Notes: a model not told the origin generated them from the letters alone. Shown: positions 8,462 to 17,093, numbered from the stretch's first letter. The stretch: DNA of 64,000 bases from Rhizobium sp. BK418 (GCF_004341105.1 NZ_SLZK01000001.1:1054001-1118000); one strand, 5' to 3'. Translations and numbers: made by a program.

Positions 8462-8487
8462 CGGGCCCGCAGGCCCGGCCGGGTTTT
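8462..8487 (+). terminator. Hairpin terminator after EamA gene
   Basis: Stem CGGGCC-CGCA-GGCCCG is followed by GCCGGG and TTTT, 32 bases after the stop. Intrinsic terminator geometry is imperfect because a GC spacer separates stem and T-run. Confidence 0.5.
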
Positions 8488-8548
8488 ATCGATCTCATGC
8501 AGCCCTTTGCGGACGCGGGCGTGCGGTTGCATGAGACGCAGCGGCAGA

Positions 8549-9118
8549 CTAGCCGGTGCTTTTCACACCTGCCTTGCGATAGGCTGCAACCGTCATCCAC
8601 ACGGCCGACAGCAGGAAGTAGAAGGCACCGAACCCTGCGTAGGGCGCAATGTCGAGAATGCCGGGCGGCACGTCTGCGAACGAGCGGCTGATCATGAAAG
8701 CGCCGGCGAGCGTCGATTGTGCGCCGCTGAGGATCATCACCCATTGCGCACCATAGATGCGCCAGCGCCGTACGGCGGCGGAAAGCTGCAGCAGGCCGGA
8801 GAGAATGGCCCAGACGCCGAAGACGGCAAGCACCGCATAGGTGCTGTTGAGCGCGGCTAGGATGACCGCAAGCGTCGTGATCGTGCTGACGACGACGTTG
8901 AGCGACTGGGCGGGATTGGCCTTCAGGCCGCCATTGACCCTGGCATCGACGAGGTTCGCCACCGCATCCCAGGCCGGATAGATGACGAGCAGCACGGAGG
9001 CGAGTGCCGCCTGCCCGCTAACGAGAATGGCGGCGATGATCCAGCCGATCGAAAACAGCGCACGGACGAAATAATAGGATCGCAACCAGCTCGATTGCGG
9101 TGAGGTTTGACTTGCCAT
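8549..9118 (-). CDS. DUF308-like multi-pass membrane protein
   Basis: A 189-aa membrane protein with about six hydrophobic helices ('YFVRALFSIGWIIAAILV', 'VSTITTLAVILAAL', 'TYAVLAVFGVWAILSGLLQL' and others). The arrangement resembles DUF308/HdeD-like proteins. Two consecutive ATGs occur; I prefer the second, which lies 6 bases after AAGGAG, while the first is only 3 bases away. It is divergent from a TetR regulator, and a perfect palindrome overlies the probable promoter at 9140-9153. It is therefore probably the TetR target. Function is unknown. Confidence 0.75.
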   Translation of the reverse strand: MASQTSPQSSWLRSYYFVRALFSIGWIIAAILVSGQAALASVLLVIYPAWDAVANLVDARVNGGLKANPAQSLNVVVSTITTLAVILAALNSTYAVLAVFGVWAILSGLLQLSAAVRRWRIYGAQWVMILSGAQSTLAGAFMISRSFADVPPGILDIAPYAGFGAFYFLLSAVWMTVAAYRKAGVKSTG

Positions 9119-9139
9119 CATAGACTCCTTGGTTTGCCA

Positions 9140-9153
9140 ACCTACTAGTAGGT
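9140..9153. promoter_or_regulatory. TetR operator O1 (membrane-protein side)
   Basis: Perfect palindrome ACCTACTAGTAGGT, 22 bases from the membrane-protein start. Its core matches the second site at 9240-9257. Confidence 0.75.
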
Positions 9154-9230
9154 AGACAAATTTAAAGAGTCAATCCGAGTGGGACTCCGACACCAACACA
9201 GGTTCGTGAAATCGGGCCAAATCCACGCGC

Positions 9231-9257
9231 TTGACAGCCTCCCTACCAGCAGGTAGG
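9231..9257 (+). promoter_or_regulatory. tetR promoter -35 and TetR operator O2
   Basis: TTGACA at 9231-9236 is a consensus -35. Immediately downstream lies CCTACCAGCAGGTAGG (9242-9257), an imperfect palindrome that shares CTAC-Y-AG-Y-AGG with O1. It covers the spacer and -10 position and ends 8 bases before the tetR start, so the regulator would block its own promoter. Confidence 0.7.
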
Positions 9258-9265
9258 CCGGAGCT

Positions 9266-9838
9266 ATGGAACAGACGACCTCGGAAAAAATCCTCGATGT
9301 GGCACAGTCTCTCGTCGTGGCGGGCGGTTATAACGGCTTCAGCTATGCCGATATTTCCGACGCGATCGGCATCCGCAAGGCGAGCATTCACCACCATTTC
9401 CCCACCAAGGCCGAACTGGTGCAGGTCCTTGTCGACCGGTATACGCAGCGCGCCGAGGCCGGCCTGAACGCGCTTCGCGAACACGTGCCAGACCCTGCCG
9501 AGCAACTGCAGGCCTATCTGGGCTACTGGCAGAAATGCATCCTCGATGCGACGGAGCCTTTCTGCGTCTGCGCCATGCTCGCCTGCGAAATGCAGATGCT
9601 GCCCGACACCGTGGCATCACACGTGCGACGGCATTTCGAGAACCTGACCGAGTGGCTGACATCGGTGCTGAAAGCCGGCGCCGAGCAGAAACTCTTCCGG
9701 TTGAACGGTTCGCCCGAGGGGGAAGCGCAGATCCTGATGGCGATCGTCCACGGCGCCATGCTATCGGCCCGCGCGCTTGGCGAGCCCGCCCTCTTTGCCG
9801 CAATCGTCGGCCCGCAGGTCGCCAGGCTCAAGGCCTAG
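9266..9838 (+). CDS. TetR/AcrR-family regulator
   Basis: A 190-aa TetR family repressor. The DNA-binding domain fills residues 1-50: 'SEKILDVAQSLVVAGGYNGFSYADISDAIGIRKASIHHHFPTKAELV' in order contains helix-turn-helix and the family hallmark 'HHHFPTK'. The C-terminal part has Cys-rich 'DATEPFCVCAMLACEMQ', a pattern seen in AcuR/YcdC-like subgroups that sense electrophiles. It has only a weak ribosome site (GGAG two bases before ATG). It lies divergent to the DUF308-like gene with matched palindromes before both, which supports joint repression. Confidence 0.92.
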   Translation: MEQTTSEKILDVAQSLVVAGGYNGFSYADISDAIGIRKASIHHHFPTKAELVQVLVDRYTQRAEAGLNALREHVPDPAEQLQAYLGYWQKCILDATEPFCVCAMLACEMQMLPDTVASHVRRHFENLTEWLTSVLKAGAEQKLFRLNGSPEGEAQILMAIVHGAMLSARALGEPALFAAIVGPQVARLKA

Positions 9839-9901
9839 AAGCACTCAAGGGATAGAAGCGACCGTTTCGCGGCCGCGGGGCAGTCGGCGTATCAGGGAAA
9901 T

Positions 9902-9915
9902 TTGACCTGGAGCAA
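9902..9915. promoter_or_regulatory. FNR/FixK-like box before DUF6455 gene (weak)
   Basis: TTGAC-CTGG-AGCAA fits TTGAY-N4-RTCAA at nine of ten positions and contains TTG-N8-CAA. Its centre is 56 bases before the ATG, so a class II promoter would start near 9950. Only one half-site is intact. Confidence 0.4.
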
Positions 9916-9964
9916 TGACGACGGCGGAGATGATGCGACGATAGCCATATCAGGAGGTATAGGC

Positions 9965-10375
9965 ATGACAATCGCTTCATCGCTGCGGCAATGCTCCGCC
10001 GACATCATCAACGGATTTCATACTCTGGCGGACAGGCACCGTCGTCGCAGCGAATTATGGGCGCTACCTCCGGAAGAACGCCAACGTGTCGCCGACGAGC
10101 TCCGCCTGACGGCAACCCAGCTGGAGAGGCTGGTTGCAGCCGGCCCGAAGGCATCCGTCGAAATGGAAAGGCTGATGGCCGCTCTCGGCATCGAGGTCCT
10201 GAAGGTGGAGGCTGGCTTCCCGCACCTGATGAACGACTTTCAAGCGACCTGCGCGCAATGCAATGCGAAAAGGGCCTGCCGCCGGGCGCTCGCCGACGGC
10301 AATGCACCGGAGCGGATGCAAGCCTTCTGTCCGAATGCCGACGAATTGTTCGCACTCTCGGAACGTCTGGCATAG
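9965..10375 (+). CDS. DUF6455 family protein
   Basis: A 136-aa soluble protein. The start at 9965 is preferred because AGGAGGT lies 6 bases upstream; the frame is open for another 21 codons. The C-terminal half has the DUF6455 Cys pattern: 'CAQCNAKRAC' (C-x2-C-x5-C) and 'FCPNADEL', four Cys that could bind a metal. The family occurs in rhizobia and relatives near denitrification and micro-oxic genes and has no known activity. A possible FNR box lies 50 bases upstream, and a metal-pump gene follows 216 bases downstream. Confidence 0.8.
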   Translation: MTIASSLRQCSADIINGFHTLADRHRRRSELWALPPEERQRVADELRLTATQLERLVAAGPKASVEMERLMAALGIEVLKVEAGFPHLMNDFQATCAQCNAKRACRRALADGNAPERMQAFCPNADELFALSERLA

Positions 10376-10591
10376 AGCTCGAAACCAATGCGGATTCGCC
10401 AGAGAGTTCTCGGCCTGCGCCAGTAAAACCGAGGGAAACACCCGATCCGCTCCTGAGGAGTCGGCCCGGCCCGGGAGAGCTCTAGGAGAAATCCTGTGAT
10501 TGTGCCAAATTCCTGCACGCATAGCGGGCGCCGGGCCACGAGTTCAAGCACCGGCGCGGAGCGCCCGACGGGAAATGGGAGGCGTGCGGCC

Positions 10592-12463
10592 ATGAGCGTT
10601 CTGGACGAATCAAAGGTTCAGCCCCGAATTCGCAGTCTCGGTGAACCACGCGCATGGATGCCCGACATCGGCCTGCGCTCGACCGTCATGGCGGCGGCAG
10701 CAGTGCTGGGTCTGGCGGGCGCTTTCGTGCTTTTCCTCTTGGATTTGAGATCTGCGAGCCGGCTTGCGCTTGCGGCTAGCACCGGCGTTGCCCTTGCCTT
10801 CCTGTTGATCGACATCGTCGACAAGCTCAGGAACGGTGATTTTGGTCTCGATCTGATCGCCGCCCTCGCCATGGGCTCGACCCTCTGGTTCGGGGAATAT
10901 CTGGCCGGGGCGATCGTTGCCCTCATGTATGCCGGCGGCCAGTTTCTGGAAGCCTATGCGCATCGGCGCGCCGACGAAGGCATGTCGGCCCTCCTGGCGC
11001 AGGTGCCGCGAACGGCCCTTCGCCTCCTGGAAGACGGGCTGGAGGAAGTCCCCATTCCCGATATCGCGATCGGCGATATGCTGATGATCCGCAGGGGCGA
11101 TGTCGTGCCGGCGGATGGCACGCTGATCTCGGAGAATGCATCGATCGATCAATCCGTCCTGACCGGCGAAGCCTTTCCGGTGCACCTCGCCAAGGGCGCG
11201 CGGATCGAGAGCGGCGCGACGAACGCGGGAGACGCGATAGAGCTCCGGGTGGAAAGCCGTGCCGAAGACAGCACCTATTCCGGTATCGTCAAGCTGGTCG
11301 AGGCATCCCGGCAGTCCAAGGCGCGGATAGCGCGTCTTGCCGATCGATACGCAATCGCCTTTCTCCTCCTGACGCTGGCAATCGCGGCCGGCGCCGCCAT
11401 CCTGTCTGGTGATATGGCCCGGATCGTCGCGGTTCTCGTCGTCGCAACCCCGTGCCCGCTCATCCTTGCCGTTCCCGTCGCCCTTGCGGCCGGAACCTCG
11501 AAGGCGGCAAAGGTTGGCGTACTGGTGAAAGGCGCAGGTCCGCTGGAAGTGCTGGCCGACGCCTCCGTCGCGGTCTTTGACAAGACCGGCACGCTGACGG
11601 CGGGCGATCCCGAAGTCGTCTCGATCGAAGCGCCTGTAGGCCAGGACAGGCTCCTGCGTCTCGCCGCCTCGCTCGATCAGGCCTCGTCGCATGTCGTCGG
11701 CCGCGCGATCGTCAAGGAGGCACAGAGGCGCGGACTGCTGCTGTCGCGGCCGACGGACGTATCGGAGCTTGCAGGCGCCGGCATTTCCGGACTTGTCGAC
11801 GGCATCAGGGTGAGCGTCGGCGGCGACAATTACTTTACCCCGGATGGCAAGCCCTCTCGCCCTGCCGGAAAGAAAGGCAGGATGCAGGCAAAGGTCTTCT
11901 TCGACGGAGAGCTTGCCGGCGAAATCGGCTTCGAAGATCGCTTGCGCGACGATGCCATCGCGCTCGTCGGTAAACTGCGGAAGATCGGTTTCGGCCGCAT
12001 CGTGCTTGCGAGCGGCGACGAACGCAGCGTCGCCGCCGCCATTGCCGGCTCGCTGTCGCTGGATGCGGTCGAGGCGCGGCTCTCGCCCGTCGAGAAAGTC
12101 CAGGTCATCACCAGGGAACGCGCCGCAGGAAGGGTCATGATGGTCGGCGACGGCGTCAACGACGCTCCGGCGCTCGCCGCCGCCGATGTTGGCATTGCCG
12201 TCGGTGCTACCAATCTCGCGGCTGCGGCAGAAGCGGCCGATATCGTCCTGATCCGCAATGATTTGAACAGGATCGCCGCCGCGATAGATATCGCGAGACG
12301 TTCGCGCGCCATCGCCGTCCAGAGTATTTTCGCCGGCATCGGCCTCTCGCTCGTCGCCATGATCTTTGCCGGCGCCGGCCTCCTGCCGCCGGTCACCGGC
12401 GCCATGCTGCAGGAAGTGATCGATGTGGCCGTGATCCTGAATGCGCTCAGGGCGCTGCGCTAG
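10592..12463 (+). CDS. P1B-type heavy-metal P-type ATPase, TPC variant
   Basis: A 623-aa P-type ATPase. The ATG at 10592 follows GGAGG; no metal-binding HMA domain precedes it. Motifs in order: 'TGEAF' of the actuator domain (191-195), the membrane metal site 'ATPCPLIL' (285-292), the phosphorylation site 'DKTGT' (330-334) and the hinge 'GDGVNDAP' (519-526). The transmembrane site is Thr-Pro-Cys rather than CPC, CPH or SPC. The usual 'SEHP' loop of P1B pumps is replaced by 'SSHVVG' (His367 kept, Pro lost). At least six hydrophobic helices are visible. The transported metal is unclear; Cu, Zn and Co groups use other motifs. It lies in a block of stress and low-oxygen genes. Confidence 0.88.
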   Translation: MSVLDESKVQPRIRSLGEPRAWMPDIGLRSTVMAAAAVLGLAGAFVLFLLDLRSASRLALAASTGVALAFLLIDIVDKLRNGDFGLDLIAALAMGSTLWFGEYLAGAIVALMYAGGQFLEAYAHRRADEGMSALLAQVPRTALRLLEDGLEEVPIPDIAIGDMLMIRRGDVVPADGTLISENASIDQSVLTGEAFPVHLAKGARIESGATNAGDAIELRVESRAEDSTYSGIVKLVEASRQSKARIARLADRYAIAFLLLTLAIAAGAAILSGDMARIVAVLVVATPCPLILAVPVALAAGTSKAAKVGVLVKGAGPLEVLADASVAVFDKTGTLTAGDPEVVSIEAPVGQDRLLRLAASLDQASSHVVGRAIVKEAQRRGLLLSRPTDVSELAGAGISGLVDGIRVSVGGDNYFTPDGKPSRPAGKKGRMQAKVFFDGELAGEIGFEDRLRDDAIALVGKLRKIGFGRIVLASGDERSVAAAIAGSLSLDAVEARLSPVEKVQVITRERAAGRVMMVGDGVNDAPALAAADVGIAVGATNLAAAAEAADIVLIRNDLNRIAAAIDIARRSRAIAVQSIFAGIGLSLVAMIFAGAGLLPPVTGAMLQEVIDVAVILNALRALR

Positions 12464-12484
12464 CCAACCGATATGTCTTAGACT

Positions 12485-12958
12485 CTAGGCCCTGCCCAAA
12501 TGTTTCGGCCAGAATTCCTGGTGGACTGCGGCGGCCTCCTCTTCGAGGTTCGTCGGCCCGTCGACGGTGACGATGCGCGCGCCGGTTTGCAGCACCGCCC
12601 GGCTCGGTACGTTCAACCCGATCCCGGCGATCTCGCCAAGCCGCGTTTCGGAACATGCAAACACCATGCGCCCGATGCCCGACCAGTAAATCGCCCCGGA
12701 GCACATGGCGCACGGCTCCGTGCTGGTATAGAGCGTGCAGTCGGCCAGAAATACGGTGTCGTACTGCTGTGCCGCCAGTTTGATCAGATTCAGCTCGGCG
12801 TGGTTCGTCATATCGTGGCCGGTGAAGACGCTGTTTTCGGCGCGCAGGATGACCTCCCCGTCCCTCACCAGCAGCGCGCCAAACGGTTCGTCGCCGTGTT
12901 CCATCGCAGATTTCGAGAGCGCAATCGCCTCGCGTAAAAACGGCTCGTGATTGTCCAT
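12485..12958 (-). CDS. Cytidine/deoxycytidylate-type nucleoside deaminase
   Basis: A 157-aa zinc-dependent deaminase of the CDA fold. Zn and catalytic motifs are 'NHAELN' (His and Glu, about 53-58) and 'EPCAMCSGAI' (Cys pair, about 82-91). It resembles guanine deaminase/TadA-like proteins; the C-terminal 'FWPKHLG' recalls GuaD-type enzymes. It acts on a free base or a nucleoside rather than obviously on tRNA. A good GGGAGAGAGG ribosome site precedes the ATG. It converges with the ATPase gene, stops 21 bases apart. Confidence 0.88.
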   Translation of the reverse strand: MDNHEPFLREAIALSKSAMEHGDEPFGALLVRDGEVILRAENSVFTGHDMTNHAELNLIKLAAQQYDTVFLADCTLYTSTEPCAMCSGAIYWSGIGRMVFACSETRLGEIAGIGLNVPSRAVLQTGARIVTVDGPTNLEEEAAAVHQEFWPKHLGRA

Positions 12959-13168
12959 CAGCCTCTCTCCCCAAGAGCCAAAGCCGGATGATTTTGTCTT
13001 AGATCCGGCAGATTTCCAAGGGGCTGCAAATGAGGTCCAGGTCGGCTATCCATATCGCCGCTCGCCCGCCTTCCTCTTTTCCGTCCACCGTTCAGACCTT
13101 AGTCCGTATCAGGCAGGCGCGTTTGCGCGCATGATCCGCAGCTGGATCGCAACGCCGGGGAGGAAATT

Positions 13169-13381
13169 GTGATCTACGAAAGGCGTAGCGTAATCGACAG
13201 TCCGAAAGAACGGACGCGCTTCGAGAAGGATGCGGCCGACGCCCTGAACAGGCATTACCGGTGCCCGATCGCTATCTGGTTTTCCTGGCAGCCGGGTCGG
13301 AAGCCCAATACCATCGATCTGCGGGCCACTCCGCAGGTTCTGGGGCAATCCGAGGGTCAGGGGCCGAGGGGAATTCCGTAA
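13169..13381 (+). CDS. Possible small protein, 70 aa
   Basis: GTG start with GGGGAGG 7 bases upstream. The product contains 'ALNRHYRCPIAIWFSWQPGRKP' in part and no hydrophobic segment. No family is recognised. The frame on the opposite strand is also open over much of this segment, so coding is uncertain. It is the only candidate gene in the 493-base gap between the deaminase and the stress protein. Confidence 0.3.
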   Translation: MIYERRSVIDSPKERTRFEKDAADALNRHYRCPIAIWFSWQPGRKPNTIDLRATPQVLGQSEGQGPRGIP

Positions 13382-13451
13382 TTTGAAACGTGCTGGGGAA
13401 TGGGCAGGCCGCGATCCACCCGATCGCGGCCTTTAGTCTCGACGGCCCCGC

Positions 13452-14288
13452 TCAATGGGCGAGGAACAGCGGCAGCTGGCACTCCTCGATCATCCTGCGG
13501 GTGACGCCGCCGAACAGACTCTGCTGCCATCTTGGATGATTGTAGGCCCCCATGACGATAAGGTCCGAGCCCATATCCACCGCGTGCCTGACGATGATCT
13601 GGTCGGGGCTCTTGCCTTCGCCCGAAAGACGATCGACCTGGACCTTGACGCCATGGCGGGCAAGGTAGGCTGCAATATCGGCTCCCGGCTCCTCGCCGTT
13701 GACCGCCATGCGCGCTTCCGGATCGACCATCGTCACATGCACGATCTCGGCCTTCTGCAGAAGATCGAGCGACTCGCGGGCAGCGCGCGCTGCCTCGTCG
13801 CTGGAATCCCAGGCCAGCACTATATTTTTCGGTGAGGTGACGCTTGCCTTTCGCCCGCGGTTGATCACGATCGGCGTCGGCGTCTGGAAAAGCGCGCCGT
13901 CGAAGATCCGCTTCTTAAGGCCTGTATCCTCGACCACGTCAGGGCCGAGCAGCACGATATCGGCATAAAGCGCACGCTCGGCAAAATCCTGATCGGCCCA
14001 CGCATATTCCGTGTAGAGATCCTGCACCTCGAACGAGAGATCGCTCTGGGAAAGTGTCTCCTTGATTTTCGCGGCCGTCCCGATGAGATCCTCGATCTGC
14101 CGCTGCCGCTGATCGATCCAGACGGTCGAGAGCGCGGCGTCATATTCCCCCAGCATCGGCGGCGCGCCGATGGAAACGGCAAGCGCGGTCAGATGGGCTC
14201 CCTGGGCCGCGCACAAGTCTGCCGCGCCTTTCAGATCCTGCTCGAATTTGCTGCTCTTGAGGATGCTCAAAACTGTCTTGATGGCCAT
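13452..14288 (-). CDS. Universal stress protein, UspA type
   Basis: A 278-aa protein with two Usp folds, of which the second is best conserved. The start at 14288 has GGAGG 8 bases upstream. The C-terminal half ends with the ATP-binding signature 'DLIVMGAYNHPRWQQSLFGG' in order, corresponding to G-x2-G-x9-G(S/T) although the middle is altered. Such tandem Usp proteins help survival in energy or oxygen limitation. A near-perfect FNR/FixK box lies 58 bases upstream, so it is probably induced at low oxygen. Confidence 0.9.
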   Translation of the reverse strand: MAIKTVLSILKSSKFEQDLKGAADLCAAQGAHLTALAVSIGAPPMLGEYDAALSTVWIDQRQRQIEDLIGTAAKIKETLSQSDLSFEVQDLYTEYAWADQDFAERALYADIVLLGPDVVEDTGLKKRIFDGALFQTPTPIVINRGRKASVTSPKNIVLAWDSSDEAARAARESLDLLQKAEIVHVTMVDPEARMAVNGEEPGADIAAYLARHGVKVQVDRLSGEGKSPDQIIVRHAVDMGSDLIVMGAYNHPRWQQSLFGGVTRRMIEECQLPLFLAH

Positions 14289-14345
14289 GATGGCTGCCTC
14301 CGTGATTGGATGTCGCAACATTAGCAATCCGGCCGGCTGCGGTCT

Positions 14346-14359
14346 TTGACCCGTATCAA
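14346..14359. promoter_or_regulatory. FNR/FixK box of the usp gene
   Basis: TTGAC-CCGT-ATCAA is a ten-of-ten match to TTGAY-N4-RTCAA. Its centre is about 64 bases before the usp ATG. A class II promoter would place the start near 14311, with TAATGT as a possible -10 on the minus strand. Confidence 0.75.
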
Positions 14360-14384
14360 GATCGTCCGTGCAGCACCAGGACCG

Positions 14385-15647
14385 TCAGAGCGGTCCCGGA
14401 TCGGCCTCGAGCGCGAGCAGCTGCTCGATCGACTGACGCTTGCGGATGAGCGTGAGCTTGCCCGCATCCAGCATAACCTCCGGCGCCAGCGGCCGCGAGT
14501 TGTAATTTGAAGACATGGTCGCGCCATAGGCGCCGGTATCGCGCAGAATAGCGAAATCGCCGACCTTCGGCAGCGCAAGCTCGCGGAACTCGACAAAACC
14601 GCCATCCTGCTGGGTGAAGACATCGCCCGCTTCGCAGAGCGGCCCGGCAACGGCAATAGGCGAAAGCGGCCCGGCGACCGGCGCTCCCTCGGGCGTCACG
14701 AAGACGATGTCGTGATGGCTGCCATAGAGGATCGGCCGGGCGAGATCGTTGAAGCCCGCGTCGATCAGGACGAAATGCTTGTCGGCGACTGTCTTGACCG
14801 CACGAACCTCGGCGACGAGAACCCCGGCATTGCCGACGAGATAGCGGCCCGGCTCAAGTTCGAGCCGCAGAGGCCCGCCGGTGATCTTTTCGGCCTCCAG
14901 CCGCGTCCTGTTCCACGCGTCATAATATTCCGCGATATCGATCTCCGGCTCGCCCTGTCGATAGGGAAGCGAGAGCCCGCCGCCGGCCGAGATGGCCTTG
15001 AGCGGCCGGTTGGCGCGGCGCACGGCATCCAGCATGCTGTGGCAGACGCGATGCAGATGCCGGTAATCGACCCCCGAGCCGATATGCATGTGAAGGCCGA
15101 TCAGGGTGAGCCCGTATTCATCGACGAGACGCAGGCTGTCCTCGAATTCCTCATGCCAGATGCCGTGCTTGCTCGATGGCCCGCCCGTATTGGTCTTCCG
15201 GTTATGGCCATGGCCGAAACCCGGATTGATGCGAAGCCAGACCGGATGGCCCCGCCCTGCCCGTCCGATCTGGCGGATCATGTCGGGCGAACCGCAATTG
15301 ACTGGGATCTTCAGCGCGACGACGCGCGCCAGCGTCTCCTCGTCGATGATATCGGCGGTAAAGACGATCTCATGCGCATCCGTTCCCGGCACGTAGCCTG
15401 CCCGGAGCGCCCGTTCGATCTCGCCGAACGATACGGCGTCGACCGCGACGCCCATGGAGCGCAGGAGCCGCAGGATGTGCGTGTTGCTATTGGCCTTCTG
15501 GGCAAAACGTACGCACTCGAACATCGACAATTGCCGGACCCGCTCCCGGATCGACTCGGCCTCATAGAGCCAGAGCGGCGTGCCCACGGCCCGGACGGAG
15601 GTGAGCGCGGCATCGATCAGCTCGGATCGCAGAAATTCTGGTCTCAT
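14385..15647 (-). CDS. lysA: Diaminopimelate decarboxylase, E. coli-type
   Basis: A 420-aa PLP-dependent enzyme that removes CO2 from meso-diaminopimelate to give L-lysine. The alanine-racemase-like barrel carries Lys51 in 'FAQKANSN', the PLP lysine. Downstream motifs include 'GLHMHIGSG', 'SAGGGLS', 'ELEPGRYLV' and 'CEAGDVF' near the C-terminus. The length and the text 'DAVSFGEIERALRAGYVPG' match the gammaproteobacterial LysA form rather than the shorter form usual in rhizobia. It lies alone, between usp and the PPOX-GAF gene, away from other lysine genes. Confidence 0.88.
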   Translation of the reverse strand: MRPEFLRSELIDAALTSVRAVGTPLWLYEAESIRERVRQLSMFECVRFAQKANSNTHILRLLRSMGVAVDAVSFGEIERALRAGYVPGTDAHEIVFTADIIDEETLARVVALKIPVNCGSPDMIRQIGRAGRGHPVWLRINPGFGHGHNRKTNTGGPSSKHGIWHEEFEDSLRLVDEYGLTLIGLHMHIGSGVDYRHLHRVCHSMLDAVRRANRPLKAISAGGGLSLPYRQGEPEIDIAEYYDAWNRTRLEAEKITGGPLRLELEPGRYLVGNAGVLVAEVRAVKTVADKHFVLIDAGFNDLARPILYGSHHDIVFVTPEGAPVAGPLSPIAVAGPLCEAGDVFTQQDGGFVEFRELALPKVGDFAILRDTGAYGATMSSNYNSRPLAPEVMLDAGKLTLIRKRQSIEQLLALEADPGPL

Positions 15648-15746
15648 CGGAAAATTGTCTTCTGTCAGGAATGGAGGACCCCGTGTTTATGACATTCCCG
15701 GCTGTCGAGAAACCACAATTTCCTTTGCGAGGTCGTGCACCTCCGC

Positions 15747-17093
15747 TCACTCTTCCACCACCTCGATCTCCGGCCGCCCCGCGAGCGTCAGCCTTAACCG
15801 CCCCCGGTCGGCGCGTTCGAGCATGATCGGGCCTGCCTTTTCCTCCAGCCGCCGGCGCAGGAGGATCAGCCGGGTTTCCAGATTATCCTTGAAGTCGGGC
15901 AGCTGCAGGCGCCGGTCGCGGCGGATCTCGCGGTTCTGAAAATCCTGCTTGCCGGTGCGCACATAGTCTTCGAGGAAATGCAGCAGCAGCCGGCCCGGCA
16001 CGCCGCGGATGAGATAGTCGTCATCGACGAAGAGCGAGCCGTCACGCGGATAGAAGCGCACGGCGATGCGCCGGCCGGCAGGCCCGCTTCCGGTCTGGCC
16101 GGCCGGCGCGTCGGCCTTTTCCCGCCCGTTCGTCTCCGCCCGCTCGCGTTCCTCGGACAGGAAGGAGAGCGCAGTGGCGAGATGCGCCGCGATCACGTTC
16201 AGCGCTTCCTCGTCCCGATGGCGGAAGGTGAACCGCTCGGTCGATTCCGAAAACAGCACGCCGACGAGCCTGCCCCGCGCCACGAGCGGCAGCGCGATCT
16301 GGCTGAGCGGCTTGTCGAGGGCCGGAAGCGGAATCGGCGCCGCGTCCTCGACACCCGCCATCGCCCGCACCGCCTGTACGTAGCGCTGGCCGCGGCTGAG
16401 ATCGGTGATCCGCACATTGCGCCGCCGCTCGGCCGCAACGCCGATAATGCCGCGCCCGGCCGGAACCTCGGCGCCGAAGCCGAACTGGTCGTAGCCCCGG
16501 CTGGCGATCGTCGTCAGGCCGCCGCGTTCTCCGTCCGGCACCAGCACCATGGAATGGCTGTAGCCGAAAAGCTCGCCCAAGCCCTCGAGCGTGGCGTCGA
16601 GCAGCGTTTCAGGATCGCTGCAATCAGATATGCGTGCCGTCAGGCGCGCCACCTTGCCCATCAGATCGGGCAGAAAGAGCGGCTCCGGCTCGACCAGCGG
16701 ATGGGCTGCCGGCACGGCCTGGCAGTCTTCGACCCGATAAATGTCGACGGCGCGCAGCTTCATGATCCCGCTCATCCGGCTTTCCAGGATCGCCAGATGG
16801 ATCGCCACTCGCTCGAATGTCTCGCCCTCAGTCTCCGAGCGTTCGAAGGTCAGGTCGAGCACGTGCTGCTGGCCGCTATAGCCATCGACCACCATCACGG
16901 TCGCAAGCCCGTTGCGCGCCACATTGGCGGCGGTTTTCGAGAAGAACTGGTTGGAGAGCGCCACATGCGTCTCGTCGACGTAATGCACGTGCGAAAGGTA
17001 GGAAATATTCGGCATTCCGTCGGCATCGGTGGTGGCGATGACGGAAGGAATGACGCCCTCGAAACTGTCCCGCAGCCTTTCGAGCGGAATCAT
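15747..17093 (-). CDS. PPOX flavin-binding domain - GAF - winged-helix-like fusion protein
   Basis: A 448-aa cytoplasmic fusion. Residues 1-130 form a pyridoxamine-phosphate-oxidase-like split barrel ('SVIATTDADGMPNISYLSHVHYVDE' in order). Residues about 155-320 form a GAF domain ('ETLLDATLEGLGELFGYSHSMVLVPDGE' onward). After a charged linker, residues about 345-448 resemble an OmpR-type winged helix ('GRLLLHFLEDYVRTGKQDFQNREIRRD' and a terminal beta hairpin). The fusion could sense a redox or flavin signal and bind DNA. Its ATG overlaps the stop of the next PPOX gene upstream (ATGA), so the two are coupled. Function is inferred, not known. Confidence 0.75.
   Translation of the reverse strand: MIPLERLRDSFEGVIPSVIATTDADGMPNISYLSHVHYVDETHVALSNQFFSKTAANVARNGLATVMVVDGYSGQQHVLDLTFERSETEGETFERVAIHLAILESRMSGIMKLRAVDIYRVEDCQAVPAAHPLVEPEPLFLPDLMGKVARLTARISDCSDPETLLDATLEGLGELFGYSHSMVLVPDGERGGLTTIASRGYDQFGFGAEVPAGRGIIGVAAERRRNVRITDLSRGQRYVQAVRAMAGVEDAAPIPLPALDKPLSQIALPLVARGRLVGVLFSESTERFTFRHRDEEALNVIAAHLATALSFLSEERERAETNGREKADAPAGQTGSGPAGRRIAVRFYPRDGSLFVDDDYLIRGVPGRLLLHFLEDYVRTGKQDFQNREIRRDRRLQLPDFKDNLETRLILLRRRLEEKAGPIMLERADRGRLRLTLAGRPEIEVVEE

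Noticed and set aside
12951..13172. Possible 73-aa gene before 13169
   Set aside because: TTG start at the deaminase 5' end, no ribosome site and no conserved look.
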